Shown in pieces: positions 44,602 to 53,559 of a stretch of DNA of 64,000 nucleotides. Under the pieces are notes generated by a model. That model saw only the letters and a program-made list of their open reading frames with translations. It was not told the DNA's origin and did not search any database. The position numbers and the translations under genes are program-made. Source of the DNA: an uncultured Paracoccaceae bacterium (GTDB lineage: Bacteria > Pseudomonadota > Alphaproteobacteria > Rhodobacterales > Rhodobacteraceae); the NCBI GenBank assembly GCA_958439195.1, contig OY288156.1:93501-157500 (forward strand). The letters run 5' to 3'. Every line of letters begins with the position of its first letter. The first letter of the stretch is position 1.

Positions 44602-46200
44602 GTGAGACACGGCAAAGGCCCCTGGGCCGAAAGACCGGAAACAGAGAGGGGACATGGCACCCGACAGGGCACGCTGTTGCGGTTTATCCAGGCTGATCCG
44701 CTCCTTGCTGCGGGCCATGACCAAATGACCAGAATTCTGGCCATCCTGCGCTCGCTCGGGTTGACCGTGCAATTCCTGCTGCTTGCCACGGTGCTTTACA
44801 CTGTTCTTGTCATCGCCACGGGCCGGATTCAGAACCACCTGATCTCGGAACGGATGATCGAAGGGTCGCTGGAAATCGAACAGGCCCTGGCGCGGGGTGT
44901 GCTGCTGTCTGTGCTGGGCGAAGAACCGGTCCGCGATTTTCTGCCTGCCGGTTTGCGGCACAGCCTGCAACAGGCAACGGCCACCCAGATCGACCCCGAC
45001 TACATCAACAAGATCAAGCTGTGGGGTGTCGACGGCAAACTGGTCTACGACTCTGCCGCCCCGATCCAGCCGTTGCAGGAACTTGAACCCGCCGTCGCCC
45101 GCGCCTTGACCGGGGAAACGGTCATTCTGCGGGCATCGGATGACAGCCCGGAAAATGCCCAGGACATCGGTATCGGATCGGTCGTCTACGAAGTCTACAT
45201 GCCTTTGGTGAACGCCCGAGGCGAGATCATCGCGGTGGGAGAGATTTATTGCAGCGTCGAACTGCTTTTGGCCCGCATCAGCAGCCTGCTTGCAGATACC
45301 GATTACATCCGCGTCACCTCGCTTTTGATCGGGATCACCGGATTGGCCATTCTGGTGGCTTTTGCCCAGCGGCGCCTTGCATCGCAGGAACGATCGATCG
45401 CTGAAAGCCTGGCCCGGTCTGATGAACTGGCCGCCCGGAACCGTCAGCTTTTCAACGAATCCGAACGACTGCGCATGCAGGCATCCCAGATCACCGAGGC
45501 GCTGTTGAACCGGATCGGGTCCGAACTGCACGATGGCCCTATTCAGCTTCTGTCCATATCCGCGCTCTATCGCAGCCGCCTTATCCACGCCGAGGCCGAC
45601 CAACCCCTTGCCGCCAAGGCCAGCGAATTGCTGGACGCCGCGCTTGTCGACTTGCGGTCAATTTCAACCGGTCTGGTTCTGCCCACGCTGGATGGCCTGC
45701 ATCTGGATGAAACCCTTCGCCTTGCCGTGCAGAACTTCCGCACCGAATGTGGCACCGATGTCGCGCTGCAAACCGACAAGGTCGATGTCGCCCTGTCGCA
45801 AGACGTGCGCATCGCCATCTACCGCATCGTGTATGAGGCGCTGCACAATGCCCGCAAACATGCCGAAGGGCGCGGCGTTGCCGTCGAATCCACGGTGGCC
45901 AATAGCGTGCTGACTGTCACCATTTCCGACAAAGGCCCCGGTATCCGTGCCGGCGTGATAGAGGATCGCCCGCAACCGGGGGTGCCACTTGGCCTTGCCG
46001 GGATGCGCAACCGCGCCAAAAGCATCGGCGCGCTTCTGGAAATCAACAGCCGTCCGGGCCGTGGCACCCAGATCCGTTTGTCGATCGACTTGCACGACCA
46101 TGCGGCCTACAGCACCGGCCTTGGCCCTGCTGCCCCTGCCACCGACCGCGCGCCGCTGGTGCCGGAACCGTCACTGGCCGCATTCCGCCGCGACGCCTGA
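44602..46200 (+). CDS. NarX-type (HisKA_3) sensor histidine kinase
   Basis: A 532-residue membrane kinase starting at GTG 44602 with GGAGG six bases upstream. A first transmembrane segment (LGLTVQFLLLATVLYTVLVI) and a second (TSLLIGITGLAILVAF) flank a periplasmic sensor region (about residues 75-235) with WGVDGKLVYDS, a dCache/sCache-like look. The dimerisation box is IGSELHDGPIQLL with phospho-acceptor H310; the ATPase has an N box (ALHNARKHAEG) and G boxes (DKGPGI, LGLAGMRNRA). This class phosphorylates NarL/LuxR-type regulators such as the one at 29793. It follows the HlyD gene by 65 bases, so the sensor may be coexpressed with the exporter. Confidence 0.9.
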   Translation: MRHGKGPWAERPETERGHGTRQGTLLRFIQADPLLAAGHDQMTRILAILRSLGLTVQFLLLATVLYTVLVIATGRIQNHLISERMIEGSLEIEQALARGVLLSVLGEEPVRDFLPAGLRHSLQQATATQIDPDYINKIKLWGVDGKLVYDSAAPIQPLQELEPAVARALTGETVILRASDDSPENAQDIGIGSVVYEVYMPLVNARGEIIAVGEIYCSVELLLARISSLLADTDYIRVTSLLIGITGLAILVAFAQRRLASQERSIAESLARSDELAARNRQLFNESERLRMQASQITEALLNRIGSELHDGPIQLLSISALYRSRLIHAEADQPLAAKASELLDAALVDLRSISTGLVLPTLDGLHLDETLRLAVQNFRTECGTDVALQTDKVDVALSQDVRIAIYRIVYEALHNARKHAEGRGVAVESTVANSVLTVTISDKGPGIRAGVIEDRPQPGVPLGLAGMRNRAKSIGALLEINSRPGRGTQIRLSIDLHDHAAYSTGLGPAAPATDRAPLVPEPSLAAFRRDA

Positions 46201-46737
46201 ACCCGTGCTACACATCGCCGGATATGTAGTCGGACATGCAAAAGTATGGCCTGATGGCCCCATTCGTTAACAAACACCCCACCCAACTTGGGCCAGTAAC
46301 CCCGGCATTTCCTGCACAATCCCCAGGAAATTCAGCCGCTTGCATCCCCGACCAGACTGAAAGCCGATCTGTGATCGGTCCGGGACATGGTTCACGACTG
46401 CAAACCACTTAAGATACTTGCCAAAAAACGGGGTAAAATCGGCCCGATTTCCGCCGTCATTTCCAGTCATTGAAGGTTCAGCAAGGTCTTTGCCCGAACC
46501 AATAGGTGAAGGTGGGCCTGATAGTGGAACGAGTTGGTATGGTAATGTGTGTGGTTGGTGCAAAGCGCATGTTGCGCAATGAACGGGTGGCCCCTGATGG
46601 CCGCCTGTCGTCACCCCTCCCCAAGACAGCCACCGATCGATGCCTCCGCACATCACGTGCGGATGGCCCCCTGTCGCGCGCAGTCACCCCGCGTCATGCC
46701 AGTTTGCCCGTTTGTGGCGTGTAAGGAGTAAACCCAG
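46201..46737. other. 537-base upstream region of the RTX-Hint gene
   Basis: No supported gene. Contains a 7-base-pair hairpin TCCGCAC-ATCAC-GTGCGGA (46645-46663) about 75 bases before the start codon and a TTGCGCAA palindrome further upstream. The ribosome-binding site TAAGGAGT precedes the gene. It presumably carries the gene's own promoter, separate from the kinase gene. Confidence 0.4.
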
Positions 46738-49700
46738 ATGGCCACCAGTTTCGAAGTCATCTTCCTTGGCACCCTGCCGCTGATCGATACCACGCAGGGC
46801 GACGAAGACATGGAAAGCCCCGGTGCCATTTTCGGCACCTATGGCAGCACCACCACCCCGCTCAGCACGCAGATCCGAAACCTCACCGCCGATCGGCTGA
46901 GCGAGGATGACAACACCAGCTATGACATCGACAATAGCGGCGGCTACGACTCCTTCCGCATCAACGGTGGCGCGCCGCAGAACTTTGATGGCTGGGCCAC
47001 TTATAACGCGCTGATCACCTATTCGGACGGGTCCACCGCCACAATCACCGCCGTTGTCATGCAGGATGTCAGCGGCAATACCTATCTGGTTCCCGAACAG
47101 ACAAACGATGCCGATCAGGCCGCCCTGACGTCACGGCCAATCCAGTCGCTCACCCTGCAAAGCGTGGCAGCCAATGGTGGCGACCTGATCGCCGACCGCA
47201 TCGCCGGTGATTTCAAGGCCGCTGTCGACGGCACCGCCGGCAATGATCTGATGAATGTCGGCTATACCGACGCGCAGGGCGACCAGGTCACCAACGGCAA
47301 TGACGACATCATCGCCGGGGCCGGAAATGACACGGTTTTTGCCGGGGACGGCAACGATTTCATCAATGGCGGTGACGGCAATGATGAACTTGATGGCGGC
47401 GACGGCAATGACGTCATTCTTGGCGGCACGGGCAATGATGTCATCGAAGACTGGATCGGTGACGACCTCGTCTATGGCGGTGACGGCGACGACATTGCGA
47501 ATTTCAGCGTTGGCAACGACACCCTGTTCATGGATGCCGGGAACGACACCGTCAACATCTGGGATAACCCCGGTCAGAAAGTTGTTTCCGGCGGGGCCGG
47601 GACCGACCTGATTAATTTTGAAAACTGGCAAAGCACAACCGGCGCAACCGCCACTTTCACATCGAACGGTTCTGGCACGTTCAGCCATTTCAACGGCGTC
47701 ACCACCGGCACCTTTACCGAAATCGAATCCCTCTCGGGCACGGCCAACAACGACACCTTCAACGCCGGCGCCACAACCACCGGCGTCACGCTGAATGGTG
47801 AAGGCGGCAACGACACACTCACCGGCGGCTCAGGTGCCGACACACTTCTGGGTGGCGATGGCGCTGATGTCATCACCGCCAATGCTGGGGCCGACACGGT
47901 CGATGGCGGGGCTGGCAACGACACGATCCGTGGCGATGCGGGTGATGACAGCCTGTCCGGCGGCAATGACAATGATGTAATTTCGGGCGGTGTCGGCAAT
48001 GACGCGCTGCAAGGCGATTTCGGAAACGATCTCCTGTTCGGGAATGGCGGCAACGACACCCTGACCGGTGGCTCCGGCACCGATTCCCTTTTTGGCAATG
48101 ATGGCGCCGACAGTCTGGTCGGCGGCGAAGGCGATGACATCATCTCCGGCGACAGCACCGCGCCTGTCACTGTGGTGAACAGCAACTTTGAAAACGCCAG
48201 CGCCGGGTGGACGGTAACCAACCCGTCGGCCACTTTTGTCTACGACAACAGCATGGCCTTTAATGCCAGCGATCAGCCCGTCGGCGGTTCCGTTCAGCAG
48301 ACCGTGACCACCCAGATCGGCCAGAACTATGTGCTTTCCCTTGATGCCCTGGAATTTGGCGGCGGCGTCGGCAACCACACCCTGCTGATCGAAGTGGTCG
48401 ACAGCAATGGCGACGTCATTGCCACCCAGACCGCAACCATCCTGGACGGAACCACCCAGGCGCTGTCAATTCCGTTCACCTCCACCACCACAAACGTAAC
48501 CCTTCGGTTCAGCAACCCCTCTTCGACCGCGACGATCAGCACAGATCTCAAGATCGACAACATTGCCGTCACGCCCGTCACATCCACCGATCCGGGAAAT
48601 GACACGCTCCGTGGCGAAGCAGGCAATGACATCCTCGATGCGGGCGCAGGCAATGACCTGCTCGAAGGCGGCACGGGCAATGATACGCTGGCGGGTGGCG
48701 CAGGCACCGACCGCGCGGTGTTCACCGGTCCCGTCACCGAATACAGCTTTGACTACGGTCCCGGCGGCGAACTGATCGTCACCGATCTGGTTGGGGGCCG
48801 TGACGGCACCGACACCCTGTCCGGCATCGAATTTGCCACCTTCAACGGCGTCACCTATCACCTTGTCACCGGCGATGACGGGTCCAACACCACGCTGCAA
48901 GGCCCGTCCGACGGGACGCCCACCCTGATCATCGCCCATGACGGCAACGATTGGGGCGGCGGCCATGCCACCAGCGACATCGTCTTTGGCGGCGCAGGCG
49001 ATGACACGCTGGATGGCGGCGACGGCAACGACACCCTGGTGGGTGAGGCCGACAATGATCTGCTGCGCGGCGATGCGGGCGATGACAGCCTGATCGGCGG
49101 CACCGGCAACGACACGCTGCAAGGCGGCACCGGCAATGACATCCTCGATGCGGGCGCTGGTAATGATGCGCTGGATGGTGGGGCGGGCAATGATACGCTG
49201 GCGGGTGGCGCAGGCACCGACCGCGCGGTGTTCACTGGTCCCGTCACCGAATACAGCTTTGACTACGGTCCCGGCGGCGAACTGATCGTCACCGATCTGG
49301 TTGGGGGCCGTGACGGCACCGACACCCTGTCCGGCATCGAATTTGCCACCTTCAACGGCGTCACCTATCACCTTGTCACCGGCGATGACGGGTCCAACAC
49401 CACGCTGCAAGGCCCGTCCGACGGGACGCCCACCCTGATCATCGCCCATGACGGCAACGATTGGGGCGGCGGCCATGCCACCAGCGACATCGTCTTTGGC
49501 GGCGCAGGCGATGACACGCTGGATGGCGGCGACGGCAACGACACCCTGGTGGGTGAGGCCGACAATGATCTGCTGCGCGGCGATGCGGGCGATGACAGCC
49601 TGATCGGCGGCACCGGCAACGACACGCTGCAAGGCGGCACCGGCAATGACATCCTCGATGCGGGCGCTGGTAATGATGCGCTGGATGGTGGGGCGGGCAA

Positions 49701-50694
49701 TGACAGCCTGAATGCAGGCTCTGGCAATGACGTGCTGGAAGCTGGCCTCGGCAACGACACGCTGACCACGGGCGATGGCGCGGATGTCGTCATCCTGACC
49801 GTGGATGGCGGTGCCGACCGGATCACCGATTTCAACCTGACTCGCGTCGATGGCCGCGCTGTCGACCAGATCGACGTGTCCGAACTGACCAATGCCGATG
49901 GTGACCCGATCCGCTGGCGCGATGTCACGGTGACCGACACCAATGGCGATGGCACCGGCGATGCCGTTCTTACCTTCGCCAATGGTGAAAGCATCATCCT
50001 TGAAGGTGTCTCGCAGGCCGAGGCAGAGGGTCGCCAGAACCTTATCGCCATCGGCATCCCCTGTTTCACCAGTGGAACGCCGATCCTGACACCGCGTGGC
50101 TGGGTGATGGTCGAATCCCTTGCCCCCGGTGATACCGTTCTCACCAATGAAGGCCCCCAGCGCGTGCTCTGGTCCGGGCACCGGGCGCTGTCGGCGGCCG
50201 ACCTTATCCGGCAACCTGATTGGAAACCTGTGCATTTCCCGGTCGGGGCCATCGGCAACACCAAACCCCTGCGCCTTTCGCCGCAACATGCCGTCCTGAT
50301 GCGCGATCTTTTCGGGGCCAAGGTGCTGGTGCGCGCCAAACATCTGGCCGAGATGGGATTTGGCGGGGCACGGGTGGCACAGGGTGTGCGCACCGTCCAG
50401 TATCATCACATCCTGATGGAACGGCACGCTGTCCTTTGCGCGGCGGGCGCGCCTGCGGAAAGTTTCTATCCCGGCCCCTTGGCGATGGAGATGCTGGATT
50501 GGCCCTCCCGCCTGTCGGTCAGTGCGGCGATCGGTGCCAAATCCTCGTCCCACCTGCTGCTTACGGCGCATGACCTTGCCACCCTATACGGCGACAGGGT
50601 GCATCCTTTGGCCAACCGCAAGGCGCTGTCGGGTTTGACGGTTGTCGCCTTTGCAGAAGGTTTGGGGCAAACCGTTCCTGTGTGTGGGGTGTAA
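46738..50694 (+). CDS. RTX repeat protein with C-terminal Hint domain
   Basis: A 1318-residue secreted protein without a signal peptide. The N-terminal domain opens MATSFEVIFLGTLPLID, common to Rhodobacterales RTX-Hint proteins. Many GGxGxDxLx nonapeptides follow from about residue 160, interrupted near residues 480-615 by a jelly-roll-like domain (NSNFENASAGWTV ... LKIDNIAV). A 170-residue block is tandemly duplicated. The Hint domain starts at C1109 (CFTSGTPILTPRGWVMVESL) and runs to the end, with LSPQHAVL and HHILMERHAVL. Family knowledge: Hint domains autocleave at the N-terminal Cys. Adjacent to the type I exporter, it is a likely second cargo. Calcium-dependent folding outside the cell is expected. 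Confidence 0.9.
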   Translation: MATSFEVIFLGTLPLIDTTQGDEDMESPGAIFGTYGSTTTPLSTQIRNLTADRLSEDDNTSYDIDNSGGYDSFRINGGAPQNFDGWATYNALITYSDGSTATITAVVMQDVSGNTYLVPEQTNDADQAALTSRPIQSLTLQSVAANGGDLIADRIAGDFKAAVDGTAGNDLMNVGYTDAQGDQVTNGNDDIIAGAGNDTVFAGDGNDFINGGDGNDELDGGDGNDVILGGTGNDVIEDWIGDDLVYGGDGDDIANFSVGNDTLFMDAGNDTVNIWDNPGQKVVSGGAGTDLINFENWQSTTGATATFTSNGSGTFSHFNGVTTGTFTEIESLSGTANNDTFNAGATTTGVTLNGEGGNDTLTGGSGADTLLGGDGADVITANAGADTVDGGAGNDTIRGDAGDDSLSGGNDNDVISGGVGNDALQGDFGNDLLFGNGGNDTLTGGSGTDSLFGNDGADSLVGGEGDDIISGDSTAPVTVVNSNFENASAGWTVTNPSATFVYDNSMAFNASDQPVGGSVQQTVTTQIGQNYVLSLDALEFGGGVGNHTLLIEVVDSNGDVIATQTATILDGTTQALSIPFTSTTTNVTLRFSNPSSTATISTDLKIDNIAVTPVTSTDPGNDTLRGEAGNDILDAGAGNDLLEGGTGNDTLAGGAGTDRAVFTGPVTEYSFDYGPGGELIVTDLVGGRDGTDTLSGIEFATFNGVTYHLVTGDDGSNTTLQGPSDGTPTLIIAHDGNDWGGGHATSDIVFGGAGDDTLDGGDGNDTLVGEADNDLLRGDAGDDSLIGGTGNDTLQGGTGNDILDAGAGNDALDGGAGNDTLAGGAGTDRAVFTGPVTEYSFDYGPGGELIVTDLVGGRDGTDTLSGIEFATFNGVTYHLVTGDDGSNTTLQGPSDGTPTLIIAHDGNDWGGGHATSDIVFGGAGDDTLDGGDGNDTLVGEADNDLLRGDAGDDSLIGGTGNDTLQGGTGNDILDAGAGNDALDGGAGNDSLNAGSGNDVLEAGLGNDTLTTGDGADVVILTVDGGADRITDFNLTRVDGRAVDQIDVSELTNADGDPIRWRDVTVTDTNGDGTGDAVLTFANGESIILEGVSQAEAEGRQNLIAIGIPCFTSGTPILTPRGWVMVESLAPGDTVLTNEGPQRVLWSGHRALSAADLIRQPDWKPVHFPVGAIGNTKPLRLSPQHAVLMRDLFGAKVLVRAKHLAEMGFGGARVAQGVRTVQYHHILMERHAVLCAAGAPAESFYPGPLAMEMLDWPSRLSVSAAIGAKSSSHLLLTAHDLATLYGDRVHPLANRKALSGLTVVAFAEGLGQTVPVCGV
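48691..49710 (+). repeat. Tandem duplication, 2 x 510 bases, in the RTX-Hint gene
   Basis: 48691-49200 and 49201-49710 match base for base by eye except C48726 versus T49236 and the boundary codons. Each unit encodes 170 residues: a small beta domain (VFTGPVTEYSFDYGPGGELI...) plus a set of RTX nonapeptides. Near identity at synonymous sites implies a very recent duplication or gene conversion. Confidence 0.92.
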
Positions 50695-50735
50695 GACCCG
50701 CTTTCCACCATCCCCGAAGCGATTCGCAGTTTTAT

Positions 50736-50848
50736 GGTTAATGGTCCGCCAAACGCGGTTGACCGTGCGCCGCGTGCATACCGTTTGCTGCACCAACCGT
50801 CTGCACCGCGTGCGGCACGGCGTGTTCTGCCGAAAAATCGGAATTAAC
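50736..50848. repeat. Dispersed TGCA-rich intergenic element, copy B
   Basis: Same ordered motifs as copy A at 28602-28729. Here it lies between two convergent genes (RTX-Hint and rpmJ), so it cannot be the promoter of either. The downstream hairpin at 50882-50904 is followed by CTCTTTTCC on the plus strand and could end a short plus-strand transcript. Confidence 0.45.
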
Positions 50849-50881
50849 ACAGCGTTCCCAATGGCTTGATGCGAAAAGAAA

Positions 50882-50904
50882 AGGGCCGCCCAAAAGGCGG
50901 CCCT
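50882..50904 (-). terminator. Terminator after rpmJ (possibly bidirectional)
   Basis: Stem AGGGCCGCC / GGCGGCCCT with a CAAAA loop; on the minus strand it is followed by TTCTTTTCG, on the plus strand by CTTTTCC. It lies 24 bases beyond the rpmJ stop. Confidence 0.8.
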
Positions 50905-50927
50905 CTTTTCCGAAACATCGGAAGATA

Positions 50928-51053
50928 TCAGCCCTGACGGGCCTTGTATCGCTTCTGCGTCTTGTTGATCACATAGACGCGGCCCTTGCGGCGCACGACC
51001 TGGCAATCGCGATGACGCGTCTTGAGCGAGCGGAGCGAATTCGCAACCTTCAT
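50928..51053 (-). CDS. rpmJ: 50S ribosomal protein L36
   Basis: A 41-residue ribosomal protein, beginning MKVANSLRSLKTRHRDC and ending RVYVINKTQKRYKARQG. This is the alternative L36 form typical of Alphaproteobacteria: the first zinc-ligand cysteines of the canonical C+ form are missing (only one Cys is seen), making it the zinc-independent type. It binds 23S rRNA in the large subunit. Monocistronic with its own terminator. Confidence 0.95.
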   Translation of the reverse strand: MKVANSLRSLKTRHRDCQVVRRKGRVYVINKTQKRYKARQG

Positions 51054-51123
51054 CGTTCTTCTCCCATTCGCGGCGCGCAGCGCCTTGAAATCCTTGATGT
51101 TTTCCTTTCGGAAAACGGCGAAA

Positions 51124-51198
51124 TGGTGGGCGGTACTGGGATCGAACCAGTGGCCACTACGATGTCAACGTAGTGCTCTACCGCTGAGCTAACCGCCC
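51124..51198 (-). tRNA. tRNA-Val (GAC)
   Basis: On the minus strand the acceptor stem is GGGCGGT / ACCGCCC, discriminator A and encoded CCA. The D-arm contains AGCTCAGCGGTAGAGC, the anticodon stem CTACG/CGTAG encloses loop TTGACAT with anticodon GAC, and the T-arm is ACTGG-TTCGATC-CCAGT. Length 75 with CCA. All stems pair fully. Confidence 0.97.
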
Positions 51199-51334
51199 AC
51201 GTTCCTTCACTTTTCCGCCCGGCATCAATAAAAATGACGCGGGCGGATCCGCGTCGGTCGCTGGGTCTATAAAAGGAGTCGCCCGCAGGTTCAAGGGGTT
51301 TTGGCATCCGGCAAAACACGGCTATATCTGTGAC

Positions 51335-52198
51335 ATGACGCACGACGCCTTCACCCTCCATCTGCCCCGCCACCGCACCACCCCGGTGGTGTTTTCATCC
51401 CCCCATAGCGGGGCCGATTACCCGCAAAGTTTTGTTTCGCAAAGCCTTTTGGATCGTCATGCCATCCGCTCATCCGAAGATGCCTTTGTCGATCACCTCT
51501 TTTCCGCCGCGCCCCAATACGGAGCGCCCCTGATCGCTGCCCGCATCCCCCGTGCCTATATCGACCTGAACCGCGCCGCCGATGAACTTGACCCCGCGGT
51601 CATCGAAGGGATCGACCGCGCCCCGCACAATCCCCGCGTCTCTTCCGGGCTTGGTGTTATTCCGCGTGTCGTGGCGGGTGGCCGCGCCATCTATCGCGGC
51701 AAACTGCCAAGGGCCGAAGCAGATCAACGCATTGCCCGCTACTGGGTGCCGTATCACGCGACGCTGAAAACTCTTTTGGATGAAAGCCTTGCGCAGTTTG
51801 GTGAGGCGGTTCTGATCGACTGCCACTCCATGCCGCATGAGGCGATCGAGGCCCATGCCCGCCCCGGCCACCCGCGCCCTGATGTGGTGCTGGGGGATCG
51901 GTTCGGTGCCGCTGCGGGCCGCGATGTGGTGGACCGGATCGAAGCCGCCTTTGCCGCCGCTGGCCTGCGCACTGCCCGAAACGCCCCCTTTGCCGGGGCC
52001 TATATTGCCCAGGCCCATGGCCGCCCATCGCGCCGCCAGCATGTCGTGCAAATCGAAATTGACCGCGCTTTGTATATGGATGAGTCGCGGATTGTGCGTC
52101 GCCCGGATTTTTTGCAATTTCAAACACTTGTCACTGGGATTATCGCGGAAATCACAGCATCTGCCCGCCCGGATGCCCGCCCGCTTGCCGCTGAATAG
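51335..52198 (+). CDS. N-formylglutamate amidohydrolase family protein
   Basis: A 287-residue enzyme. Motifs FSSPHSGADYPQSF near the N-terminus, DAFVDHLF, IPRAYIDLNRAADELDP and LIDCHSMPHEA match the N-formylglutamate deformylase family (HutG type), with HSG and DCHS supplying metal or catalytic residues. Family role: hydrolysis of N-formyl-L-glutamate in the last step of one histidine degradation route. No hut genes are adjacent, so it may act on other N-formyl amino acids. It converges with dinB, three bases apart. Confidence 0.87.
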   Translation: MTHDAFTLHLPRHRTTPVVFSSPHSGADYPQSFVSQSLLDRHAIRSSEDAFVDHLFSAAPQYGAPLIAARIPRAYIDLNRAADELDPAVIEGIDRAPHNPRVSSGLGVIPRVVAGGRAIYRGKLPRAEADQRIARYWVPYHATLKTLLDESLAQFGEAVLIDCHSMPHEAIEAHARPGHPRPDVVLGDRFGAAAGRDVVDRIEAAFAAAGLRTARNAPFAGAYIAQAHGRPSRRQHVVQIEIDRALYMDESRIVRRPDFLQFQTLVTGIIAEITASARPDARPLAAE

Positions 52199-52200
52199 CC

Positions 52201-53454
52201 CTATCGAAGGGCGCGTCCCTTGATGATGGCGTCCTGACCGAACCTGGCGCGAATGGCATCCGCCGCCCGTTCCGCCTTGGCCCGTTTACCGGCGTCGGGG
52301 TCCAGCAGATCGCCCGACCGATCTGCCTGACCTGCGTCCACCAGATCGGCAATACCCACCCCGATCAGCCGAAAAGGCCCCTTCGTTCCGGCATGGTCAA
52401 ACAATTCCCGCGCCGCGCGATAGATGCGGTCGGCCATCTGGGTGGCATCGCCCAGACTGTGTCTTCGGGTAACAGTCTGAAAATCCTTGTGTTTCAACTT
52501 CAGCGTCACGGTGCGCCCGGCCAACGCCTTAGCTTTCGCCCGGTCTGCAACCTGTTCGGAAAGCCGCCAAAGATGCCCGTCAAGGATATCGGCATTCTCG
52601 GTATCTTCGTTGAATGTGGTCTCTTTGCTGATCGACTTCGCCCTCTCATCCCGGATCACGCGACGCAGGTCTTCGCCACGCGCCAGATGAAACAGCCGTT
52701 CCCCCATGCTGCCAAACCGCGCCACCAGATCGACCCGCTCCCACAGCAGCAGATCGGCGATGGTGCGTATCCCGGCCGCGTCCAGCGCCGCCTGTGTGGC
52801 GGTGCCCACCCCCCAGATGATCCGCACGGGTTTTGGCGTCAGAAATGCCTGTGTTTCTGCCCGACCGATGACCGAAAATCCCTTGGGCTTATCAAGATCG
52901 GACGCGATCTTTGCCAGAAACTTGTTATGGCTCAATCCTATAGACCCGGTCAGCCCCAGTTCCCCTTCCATCCGCCGCACCAATCGCGCCAGCATTACGG
53001 CGGGTGGCGCGCCGTGCAGGCGGGCCGTTCCCGACAGATCCATGAACGCCTCGTCAAGCGACAGGGGTTCGATATCCGGCGTCAACTCTTCCATCATCGC
53101 GCGGATTTTCCGGCTTTCTGCCACATAAACCCCCATGCGCGGCTTCACCACCACCGCCTGCGGACACAGCTTTCGCGCCTGAAACATCGGCATTGCCGAC
53201 CGGACGCCAGAAATTCGTGCGATATAACAGCAGGTTGAAACCACCCCCCGCGTGCCGCCCCCAACGATCAGCGGCTTGTCTGCCAGTTCTGGATTGTCGC
53301 GCTTTTCCACGCTGGCGTAAAAGGCGTCGCAATCCATGTGCGCAATGGAAAGGTTGAACAGTTCCGGATGCGCCAGAACGCGCGGGCTGCGGCAGGCAGG
53401 GCAGCGCGTCGCGGCATCAAACGTGGTCAGGCAATCGCGGCACAGGGCGGGCAT
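52201..53454 (-). CDS. dinB: DNA polymerase IV with N-terminal zinc-finger extension
   Basis: A 417-residue Y-family polymerase. The N-terminal extension has two CxxC pairs (C5-C8, C18-C21), seen in many Rhodobacterales DinB. The catalytic core has HMDCDAFYASVE, the nucleotide-binding YIARISGVRSAM, and PLSLDEAFMDLSG with the metal-binding Asp/Glu. The HhH region and little-finger domain follow (GVGTATQAALDAAGI; KLKHKDFQTVTRRHSL). It performs error-prone translesion synthesis. No clear LexA-type box was located upstream by eye; the C-terminal beta-clamp motif is not obvious. Confidence 0.93.
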   Translation of the reverse strand: MPALCRDCLTTFDAATRCPACRSPRVLAHPELFNLSIAHMDCDAFYASVEKRDNPELADKPLIVGGGTRGVVSTCCYIARISGVRSAMPMFQARKLCPQAVVVKPRMGVYVAESRKIRAMMEELTPDIEPLSLDEAFMDLSGTARLHGAPPAVMLARLVRRMEGELGLTGSIGLSHNKFLAKIASDLDKPKGFSVIGRAETQAFLTPKPVRIIWGVGTATQAALDAAGIRTIADLLLWERVDLVARFGSMGERLFHLARGEDLRRVIRDERAKSISKETTFNEDTENADILDGHLWRLSEQVADRAKAKALAGRTVTLKLKHKDFQTVTRRHSLGDATQMADRIYRAARELFDHAGTKGPFRLIGVGIADLVDAGQADRSGDLLDPDAGKRAKAERAADAIRARFGQDAIIKGRALR

Positions 53455-53559
53455 GGCGCATTATGCGCCCGCCCCCGCGGCCCGTCCATGCCCAACCTCT
53501 TGCGCCAAGGGGGGCAAAGCGCCATGATTCAGGCGCAGTTTTTTCAGGAGGTAGCGGAC

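Noticed and set aside
47200..49800. Regular short repeats that could suggest a CRISPR array
   Set aside because: They are in-frame 27-base RTX nonapeptide codons with variable sequence and no unique spacers; no cas genes are present.
48466..50571. A 701-codon open frame antisense to the RTX-Hint gene
   Set aside because: Its product is a repetitive shadow of the RTX repeats (RVVAGAADQAV-type units duplicate exactly where the sense strand duplicates).
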